5,745 bases of DNA. It comes from Spirochaetaceae bacterium (GTDB lineage: Bacteria; Spirochaetota; Spirochaetia; Spirochaetales_E; Spirochaetaceae_B). The translations under genes and the position numbers were made by a program. How positions within the stretch are numbered: position 1 is the stretch's first letter; each line of letters starts with the position of its first letter. Location of the stretch: positions 1 to 5,745 of the forward strand of contig QKJO01000190.1 in NCBI GenBank assembly GCA_003249275.1, given 5' to 3'. The notes beneath the pieces are model-generated. The model did not search any database and had not been told where the DNA came from. It saw only the letters and a program-made list of their open reading frames with translations. Positions 1-4,048 of the stretch are shown here, one piece after another.

Positions 1-1
1 A

Positions 2-103
2 CAGCTGGAAGAGAATGTCAAAGCCCTCGAAAATATGAATTTTACGGATGATGAGATCAGAAATATCGATCTGATTCTGAAAGACAACAGCTACGTGAAA
101 TAA
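2..103 (+). CDS. Aldo/keto reductase, C-terminal fragment (5' end outside window)
   Basis: This is the last 33 codons of a gene that begins before the window, ending in TAA. The frame reads QLEENVKALENMNFTDDEIR and continues NIDLILKDNSYVK. The pattern of an acidic-Lys 'EN.KALENMNFT..EI..ID.IL' helix is typical of the C-terminal helix of bacterial aldo/keto reductases, which are NAD(P)H-dependent TIM-barrel oxidoreductases of the cytoplasm. The catalytic Asp-Tyr-Lys-His residues lie upstream and cannot be seen, so the family call rests on this short tail alone and the substrate is unknown. The next gene begins 17 nt downstream with no terminator between, which suggests co-transcription. Confidence 0.7.
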   Translation, partial: QLEENVKALENMNFTDDEIRNIDLILKDNSYVK

Positions 104-107
104 AAAC

Positions 108-123
108 GGAGGAAATCCTCATG
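108..123 (+). promoter_or_regulatory. RBS of the secreted duplicated-domain gene, within a small inverted repeat
   Basis: GGAGG (108-112) lies 8 nt before the ATG at 121, a strong Shine-Dalgarno site that fixes the start. Its GAGG (109-112) is the left arm of a short inverted repeat, GAGG-AAAT-CCTC (109-120), which ends directly against the start codon. A four-base-pair stem is weak, so any masking of the RBS is only a possibility. Confidence 0.7.
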
Positions 124-780
124 AAAAGAACGGCATGGATTCTGACAGTGTTTTTCCTGACCGCCCCGATCTGGGCTCAATCGGATTCATTGAATACAAT
201 TGAGTTCATAAACAAGACCAAGGGTGAGATCTATTACCTTTTCTGCTCCCCCGGGGACAGCGATTACTGGGGTCCCGATGTACTGGGCGAGTCGAGAACC
301 CTCTACGGCGGTGAACGGGTTGAATTTTTCATATCCTACCCCGAGGCTACGGGAGTTTTTGACTTTATGGCCATAGATGAGTTCGGAAACATCTATGAGA
401 TCTATGATCAGGAAATTACCGACGGAACACCGGCGGAAGTCACAATCAACAAGGCGGTTCTCACGGATCAGATGGATATGGATGAACTGTCGTCGAGACT
501 TGTCGCCCTTGAAATCACCAATACCACCGGATTCGAACTCTACTACCTCTTTATTTCGCCCAGCGACTCGGAGATGTACGGCATCGATTTTATGGACAGC
601 GAAACCACCATGGCCGACGGCGGCTCGGTAAGAGTTCTGTTCTTTAAAAGCGATACGGAAATCGATTATGACATACAGGGCATTGATGAAGACAGCGATA
701 CCTACTCCTTCTCTCTCAGCCTGGACCCGGAACTGGATGATCAGTTCGTGGAGATTACCTTCGATGACCTTGATACATGA
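121..780 (+). CDS. Secreted protein with two tandem copies of an unrecognised domain
   Basis: This is a 219-residue protein that I cannot assign to a known family. The N-terminus (MKRTAWILTVFFLTAPIWAQ) is a classical Sec signal peptide: basic start, hydrophobic core, and an I-W-A signal-peptidase I site near residue 19. There is no lipobox Cys, so the mature acidic protein is probably periplasmic or secreted. It consists of two homologous units, about residues 27-109 and 130-213. Each unit carries the same series of motifs: (I/L)E(I/F)xNxT, then ExYYLFxSPxDS, a G-D-S-T stretch, GGxxVxFF, IDExxxxY, and a terminal (V)(E)(V/I)TI/F strand. This looks like a beta-rich domain that arose by internal duplication. 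The only mature Cys is C42 in copy one, where copy two has Ile, so no disulfide is expected. The start is supported by GGAGG 8 nt upstream, and the gene ends in two in-frame stops (TGA TGA). It sits 17 nt after the aldo/keto reductase gene. Function is unknown. Confidence 0.85.
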   Translation: MKRTAWILTVFFLTAPIWAQSDSLNTIEFINKTKGEIYYLFCSPGDSDYWGPDVLGESRTLYGGERVEFFISYPEATGVFDFMAIDEFGNIYEIYDQEITDGTPAEVTINKAVLTDQMDMDELSSRLVALEITNTTGFELYYLFISPSDSEMYGIDFMDSETTMADGGSVRVLFFKSDTEIDYDIQGIDEDSDTYSFSLSLDPELDDQFVEITFDDLDT

Positions 781-795
781 TGACTCTGAAGAGCT

Positions 796-811
796 GAGGG
801 AGTTCTTCCTC
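796..811 (+). other. Small hairpin containing the purine-rich SD of the Nudix gene
   Basis: GAGGGA (796-801) can pair with TTCCTC (806-811) across a GTTC loop, giving six pairs with one G-U. The left arm holds the only SD-like sequence ahead of the Nudix ATG at 817. If the hairpin forms it would hide that site, or bring the purines and the start codon closer together. It has no T-run, so it is not a terminator. The role is speculative. Confidence 0.35.
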
Positions 812-816
812 TGCCC

Positions 817-1491
817 ATGAATACGGAAAAAATAAGAGAGAGTCTCATTCAGGGATCTGATATCCCCAGAATCATGGGGAGAGATCAGCTTTTTTGCTCC
901 GCCGTTCTCATCCCTTTGATTCCGGGGGAGGACGGGGTCAGAATTCTCTTTCAGAAAAGATCGGCCCATATCCGCCAGGGCGGGGAGATCTGCTTTCCCG
1001 GGGGGCGGTTTGATGAAGAAATGGACGGCAACTTCAAAACTACCGCCCTCAGGGAGACCTGTGAGGAAATCGGAATCTCCGAAGAGAAAATCACAGTTCT
1101 GGGTTCTCCGGGTACTCTGATCACCCCCATGAACGTGCTGATCCAGACCTACATAGGAATTCTGGATATTGTCTCCCTGGATGAACTGAACCCCAACCGG
1201 GATGAGGTGGAGGAACTCTTCACCATATCCCTTGACTGGTTTGAGCGGCACAAGCCCCAGCAGTATCAGCTGCCCGTGAAGGCCCACCCCTTTTCAAAAG
1301 ACAGGGTCACCGGCGAACGGGAGTATCACTTTCCCATCAAGGATCTGGGCCTCCCCTCCCGGTACCAGGAACCCTGGGAAGGGAGCTCCCGCCACAGGAT
1401 CTGGGCCTATGACACCGACTTCGGCGTGCTTTGGGGCATCACGGCACAGATTCTGGTGGAGACCCTCCCCCTGCTGATAAAAAATAAATAA
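817..1491 (+). CDS. Nudix hydrolase, CoA pyrophosphatase (NudL/YeaB-like)
   Basis: This 224-residue cytoplasmic protein is predicted to hydrolyse CoA or acyl-CoA to 3',5'-ADP and (acyl)phosphopantetheine in a metal-dependent reaction. The Nudix signature spans about residues 62-87, with GG at 62-63 and the catalytic core R79-E80-x-x-E83-E84-x-G86. The preceding segment, KRSAHIRQGGEICFPGG (47-63), corresponds to the extra motif that marks the CoA-specific subfamily (RSxxxR..G..xFPGG). It is one residue shorter between R and G than in E. coli NudL. Length fits the family (about 190-230 residues). The C-terminal part (WAYDTDFGVLWGITA, 196-210) matches the usual end of the fold. The best upstream SD, GAGGG (796-800), is 16 nt from the ATG, which is long. 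No better ATG exists in the vicinity, and an in-frame TGA at 787 limits upstream extension. The gene follows the secreted-protein gene by 36 nt with no terminator. The exact substrate is inferred from the family. Confidence 0.9.
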   Translation: MNTEKIRESLIQGSDIPRIMGRDQLFCSAVLIPLIPGEDGVRILFQKRSAHIRQGGEICFPGGRFDEEMDGNFKTTALRETCEEIGISEEKITVLGSPGTLITPMNVLIQTYIGILDIVSLDELNPNRDEVEELFTISLDWFERHKPQQYQLPVKAHPFSKDRVTGEREYHFPIKDLGLPSRYQEPWEGSSRHRIWAYDTDFGVLWGITAQILVETLPLLIKNK

Positions 1492-1541
1492 AAGTCTTTT
1501 TAATACAGTCCCGAACCGTTAATGTGAATGAGAACTTATTT

Positions 1542-2372
1542 ATGGATATCAATGCAATTCAGGACAATCAGGTTCACATCTTCAAGGGTGAATTGAAGCA
1601 CGACAACGATAGAGGAAACCCCAATCTCCTGATCCATATTATGGATGAATATGTCAAATCCAAGAGTTTTCAGAACTTGATCCGGGAGAACAGGCAGTTT
1701 GCCGTGGGCGGGGATATCCTGTACCAGCTTTTAACCGAACTTTTTGAATATGTAACCAGACTCTTCGGGCGTATCCGCCTGGAGGACCTGAACCTGAACG
1801 AGGGGAATAAAACCCTTCTGTTTCTGAAAAAATTCTCAACTTCATCCACAATCATCGAGAAAAAACTGGCCGCATTGAACAGTCTCAATACAAGTATGGA
1901 TGCAGAATTATTTGTCCTTCACATCACGGGTCTGGAACACAAGATTGATTTTTCAAGAAATGTGGACGGAAACTCCCGCCTAGTCATAGAAATTCCTACG
2001 AACTTCGCTTTCAGCCGTCTCATATCCTACCTGGACAGCATGGAATTCAACGATGTGAACAGGCTGGAGAAGGAGATCAGGGTCAACTTTCTGAACCAGT
2101 TCATGCAGCTCAATCAGAAGATCAAAGACCACAAGAAACAAATAGAGATGAAATACGCCCTCGACCTGGCCCAGGAGAGAGCCAGGGACCTGGAAATCCA
2201 GAATACCGAACTTCTGGAGAAAACGGGTACGATCAAAAGCGAGAGCGATCTCTATAAAAGATCTTTCTTTCTCCTCAAAGACAGATACAGCGCCATGTTT
2301 CTTCAATGCAAAGGATGTGAAGATCCTGACGATAAAAATCTGGAGATGCTCTACGGTCCGGAAGAAGGGTGA
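1542..2372 (+). CDS. Unrecognised cytoplasmic protein with C-terminal coiled coil and CxxC
   Basis: This 276-residue protein matches no family I recognise. There is no signal peptide or membrane segment. Numbered from the 1542 ATG, residues 1-170 look like a folded alpha/beta region, with an amphipathic helical stretch (about 57-80) and hydrophobic strands such as AELFVLHITG (121-130) and SRLVIEIPT (145-153). From about 173 to 248 the sequence is charged and helical (QERARDLEIQNTELLEK and flanks), consistent with a coiled coil that could drive dimerisation. The tail holds the only cysteines, C256 and C259 (CKGC), followed by an acidic end. The start is uncertain. An in-frame GTG at 1524 would add six residues but has no SD, while the ATG at 1542 has only a weak GAG nine bases upstream. 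I prefer the ATG. The gap to the Nudix gene is about 50 nt with no clear terminator. The stop codon directly abuts that of the opposite-strand gene. Confidence 0.8.
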   Translation: MDINAIQDNQVHIFKGELKHDNDRGNPNLLIHIMDEYVKSKSFQNLIRENRQFAVGGDILYQLLTELFEYVTRLFGRIRLEDLNLNEGNKTLLFLKKFSTSSTIIEKKLAALNSLNTSMDAELFVLHITGLEHKIDFSRNVDGNSRLVIEIPTNFAFSRLISYLDSMEFNDVNRLEKEIRVNFLNQFMQLNQKIKDHKKQIEMKYALDLAQERARDLEIQNTELLEKTGTIKSESDLYKRSFFLLKDRYSAMFLQCKGCEDPDDKNLEMLYGPEEG

Positions 2373-2684
2373 TTATTTATAGGTCAGGTAGATCTTCTCG
2401 CCGTCCAGGATAAGCATGGCTTTTTCGCAGAAGCAGAGCTTTCCGGCGATCATTTCAGAAACCTGAAGGGTACCGAGCGGGCACTCGTTGAGGAGATGAA
2501 GCTCCCCTTCGCCCAGCTGACCCGAGCCGGATTTGAACTTGTCGATGGAAGTTCCTGCAAAAAAAATGAAATTGTGCTCTCTGGTGAAAAGATTGAGATC
2601 GCTGCCGTCATTGGGGTGAATGGCGATCTGCATGTCGGGAAAATTCCGCTCTACGCAGACTGTCAGAGCTTCGGTGTGTTCCAT
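2373..2684 (-). CDS. Small unrecognised protein, convergent with the coiled-coil gene
   Basis: This 103-residue protein on the - strand matches no family I know. The - strand reading is preferred over a 64-codon + strand frame (2496-2690) for two reasons. It uses the codons favoured by the neighbouring genes (CTG, ATC, GAC, GGC, GAG), and it fills nearly the whole interval between genes. There is no signal peptide or membrane segment. Four cysteines are present, C10, C68, C84 and C86, the last two as CFC. Strand-like hydrophobic stretches occur at NFIFFAG (38-44) and AMLILDGEKIYL (89-100), suggesting a small beta-containing fold. An in-frame stop ten codon-bases upstream (complement of 2694-2696) makes ATG 2684 the only usable conventional start. 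The SD is poor (AGG immediately before the ATG). An AT-rich TATTAT (complement of 2696-2701) is a possible -10 box, which would give a nearly leaderless mRNA. It is divergent from the acetyltransferase gene. Confidence 0.65.
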   Translation of the reverse strand: MEHTEALTVCVERNFPDMQIAIHPNDGSDLNLFTREHNFIFFAGTSIDKFKSGSGQLGEGELHLLNECPLGTLQVSEMIAGKLCFCEKAMLILDGEKIYLTYK

Positions 2685-2754
2685 GCCTAAAATCTATAAT
2701 AAATAAGTATTCAATTCCAGAGAATTATTTATTCCGGAGTTCTTTTTTTCAATA

Positions 2755-2760
2755 TATGAT
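2755..2760 (+). promoter_or_regulatory. Possible -10 box of the acetyltransferase gene
   Basis: TATGAT in an AT-rich stretch (AATATATGATAGG) lies 32 nt before the ATG at 2793, in the 108-nt divergent intergenic region. A matching -35 is poor: TTCCGG at 2732-2737 with a 17-nt spacer. A T-tract (2742-2749) lies between. The placement is plausible for a transcript with a leader of about 27 nt. Confidence 0.4.
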
Positions 2761-2792
2761 AGGATTTTCATTTCACCGGCGGGGAGAAGAGT

Positions 2793-3338
2793 ATGTTTTA
2801 CAGATATATCGATATTGAACTGCAGCTTTGCCTTCTGGGCAGAGAACACTCGGAAGCCCTGTTCCAGCTGACCTGCCGGAACCGCAGCTATCTCAGGAAG
2901 TGGCTGCCCTGGGTGGACGGCATCCGGAAAACCGGAGATACCGACTTTTTCATATCCGCCTGTCTGAAACGTTTTGCCTCGGGGGAACAGATGACCTGCG
3001 GCATCCTCTACAAAAACGCCCTTGTCGGCGTGGCGGGTTTCAACCGCTATAACTACAGTACGGGCACGGCTTATATCGGTTACTGGCTCTCCCAGGATGT
3101 AACCGGACGGGGCATCATGAACAGATGCGTCCGCGAACTGGAGAGTATGGCTTTTCATGAGCTGGGGATGGAAAAGGTGGAAATACACTGTGCCGTCGAA
3201 AACGCGGACAGCCGCAAAATCCCCCTCCGTCTGGGCTACAGGGAAGAGGGGGTCGTCAGAAGAGCGGAAAATCTCTACGGCCGGATCGTGGACCACGTGA
3301 TCTACGGACTCCTCAAAGAGGAATATCTCGCCCGCTGA
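2793..3338 (+). CDS. GNAT N-acetyltransferase, RimJ/RimL (YdaF-like) type
   Basis: This 181-residue cytoplasmic enzyme is predicted to transfer acetyl from acetyl-CoA to an amino group, with family members acting on ribosomal-protein N-termini or small molecules. Several blocks typical of the RimL/YdaF branch appear in order: a WLPWVDG-like N-terminal segment (37-43), the beta-4 strand AYIGYWLS (93-100), and the acetyl-CoA loop around T104-G105-R106-G107. These are followed by helix RCVRELESMAFHELGM (111-126), strand KVEIHC (128-133), and the conserved NADSRKIPLRLGY (137-149). The C-terminal DHVIYGLLKEEY (167-178) also matches this branch. In the CoA loop the usual Gln/Arg before the first Gly is Thr. 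Length is normal. GGGGAG (2781-2786) sits 6 nt before the ATG and fixes the start. The gene is monocistronic: it is divergent from the small - strand gene and followed by a strong intrinsic terminator. The specific substrate cannot be read from sequence. Confidence 0.92.
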   Translation: MFYRYIDIELQLCLLGREHSEALFQLTCRNRSYLRKWLPWVDGIRKTGDTDFFISACLKRFASGEQMTCGILYKNALVGVAGFNRYNYSTGTAYIGYWLSQDVTGRGIMNRCVRELESMAFHELGMEKVEIHCAVENADSRKIPLRLGYREEGVVRRAENLYGRIVDHVIYGLLKEEYLAR

Positions 3339-3341
3339 ATC

Positions 3342-3370
3342 TGAACCGGGAAGAACTGGTTCATTTTTTA
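3342..3370 (+). terminator. Rho-independent terminator after the acetyltransferase gene
   Basis: TGAACCGG (3342-3349) pairs with CTGGTTCA (3356-3363) across the loop GAAGAA, giving eight pairs with one G-U. Six T residues (3364-3369) follow directly. It begins 3 nt after the acetyltransferase stop codon and insulates that gene from the NuoE/NuoF unit. Confidence 0.9.
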
Positions 3371-3380
3371 TCAATAAAAA

Positions 3381-3410
3381 TTACACGATTAAAACTCATC
3401 ATGATATAAT
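3381..3410 (+). promoter_or_regulatory. Extended -10 promoter of the nuoE/nuoF-like operon
   Basis: A perfect TATAAT (3405-3410) is preceded by TG one base upstream (3402-3403), making the extended -10 motif TGnTATAAT. The region upstream is AT-rich. The best -35 is weak (TTACAC, 3381-3386, 18-nt spacer), as is common for extended -10 promoters. Transcription would start near 3416-3419. This leaves a leader of about 90 nt before the nuoE-like ATG at 3509 and rules out the earlier in-frame ATG at 3413 as a normal start. Confidence 0.75.
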
Positions 3411-3420
3411 GGATGATCAG

Positions 3421-3501
3421 CCGTCCGTCCCTCCCTCCTTTCGCAGGGGCGCCCGCCCCTAATTCCTGCGGCTGCTTAAACATCCCACTTATTTCGAGGA
3501 G
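3421..3501 (+). promoter_or_regulatory. Structured 5' leader of the nuoE/nuoF-like operon
   Basis: The predicted untranslated leader has four parts. First is a nearly pure pyrimidine tract (3421-3441) whose CCTCCTTTC (3434-3442) is identical to the anti-SD end of 16S rRNA. Second is a GC-rich hairpin, AGGGGC (3445-3450) with GCCCCT (3455-3460), loop GCCC. Third is an overlapping inverted repeat, CGCAGG (3442-3447) with CCTGCG (3465-3470), which shares three bases with the first hairpin. Fourth is the RBS GAGGAG (3496-3501), 7 nt before the ATG. CTCCTT (3435-3440) could pair with GAGGAG (five Watson-Crick pairs and one G-U) and hide the RBS. No T-run follows the hairpins, so control of translation is likelier than attenuation. 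I match it to no known riboswitch class. Confidence 0.45.
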
Positions 3502-3508
3502 CCGATCC

Positions 3509-4048
3509 ATGAAACCAAAAACAACTGGTAGGGTCCGCTGTGATCAGAATTCGGAACAACATCTGAATCCTGCGGATATCATTCCTCAACTGGACGCGAT
3601 TATCGAGGAGAACACAAGCCGCGAAGGGGCGCTTATCCCCGTTCTCCAGTCGGCTCAGAACCTGCTGGGTTATCTGCCCCGGGAAGTTCTTGTCCACATA
3701 AGTGAGAAGCTGAAAATACCTCTCAGCGAAGTGACCGGAGTGGTATCGTTCTACTCCCTCTTTTCCATGACCCCCCGGGGCGATCATACGATCAGAGTCT
3801 GTCTGGGTACGGCCTGTTATGTCAGAGGGGGTAAGGAAGTGCTGGCGGGTCTTGAAAAACATCTGGGGATCAAGGTGGGCGGAACAACGCCGGACAGACT
3901 TTTTTCCCTCGAAATAGGACGCTGCTTCGGTGCCTGCGGTCTGGCTCCTGTGGTCATGATCGATGACAAGGTCTACCAGAGAGTGAAACCGTCCCGGATC
4001 AGAGAGATTCTGGACGACTGCAGACAGGAGGCCGAAGATGCTTCCTGA
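3509..4048 (+). CDS. nuoE: NuoE/HydC-like [2Fe-2S] subunit of an NADH-linked oxidoreductase
   Basis: This 179-residue cytoplasmic electron-transfer subunit belongs to the 24-kDa (NuoE/HydC/HndA) family. An N-terminal helical domain includes the conserved LLGYLP segment (52-57) and VTGVVSFYSLFSMTPRG (75-91). A thioredoxin-like [2Fe-2S] domain then follows. The four cluster ligands are C98, C103, C139 and C143, in the canonical CX4C-X35-CX3C arrangement (VCLGTACYVRGG and GRCFGACGLAP). Length is normal for the family. The ATG at 3509 is chosen over the in-frame ATG at 3413 because GAGGAG lies 7 nt upstream of 3509. Also, 3413 falls at or before the predicted transcription start, and the extra 32 residues do not resemble the family. 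The gene overlaps the NuoF-like gene by 11 nt, implying a stable partnership. No membrane subunits of complex I are seen, so a soluble hydrogenase, formate dehydrogenase or transhydrogenase module is likelier than respiratory complex I. Confidence 0.95.
   Translation: MKPKTTGRVRCDQNSEQHLNPADIIPQLDAIIEENTSREGALIPVLQSAQNLLGYLPREVLVHISEKLKIPLSEVTGVVSFYSLFSMTPRGDHTIRVCLGTACYVRGGKEVLAGLEKHLGIKVGGTTPDRLFSLEIGRCFGACGLAPVVMIDDKVYQRVKPSRIREILDDCRQEAEDAS
4026..4031 (+). promoter_or_regulatory. RBS of the NuoF-like gene inside the nuoE-like coding region
   Basis: AGGAGG lies 6 nt before the ATG at 4038 and within the last codons of the preceding gene. It supports this start and translational coupling of the two subunits across their 11-nt overlap. 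Confidence 0.85.

Noticed and set aside
187..1287. A 366-codon open frame on the - strand spanning the secreted-protein and Nudix genes.
   Set aside because: It crosses two well-supported + strand genes with clear signal peptide and Nudix motifs, lacks recognisable domains, and is explained by the scarcity of codons in the + frame that would read as stops on the other strand.
1485..1520. AAAAG-TC-TTTTT after the Nudix gene as a terminator, or TAATAC as a -10 box.
   Set aside because: The stem is made only of A-T pairs with too small a loop, and no convincing -35 is present, so neither can be supported.
2496..2690. A 64-codon + strand frame with AGGAG directly before its ATG.
   Set aside because: The SD has zero spacing, the frame covers only part of the interval, and its codon use is less like the neighbours than the longer - strand frame.
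2694..3374. A 226-codon open frame on the - strand opposite the acetyltransferase.
   Set aside because: The + strand shows all GNAT blocks, a good RBS and a terminator. The - strand frame would also start inside that terminator.
3442..3470. The GC-rich hairpins upstream of the nuoE-like gene as an intrinsic terminator.
   Set aside because: No run of T follows either stem (the next bases are AATTCC or GCTGCTT), so they are treated as leader structure.
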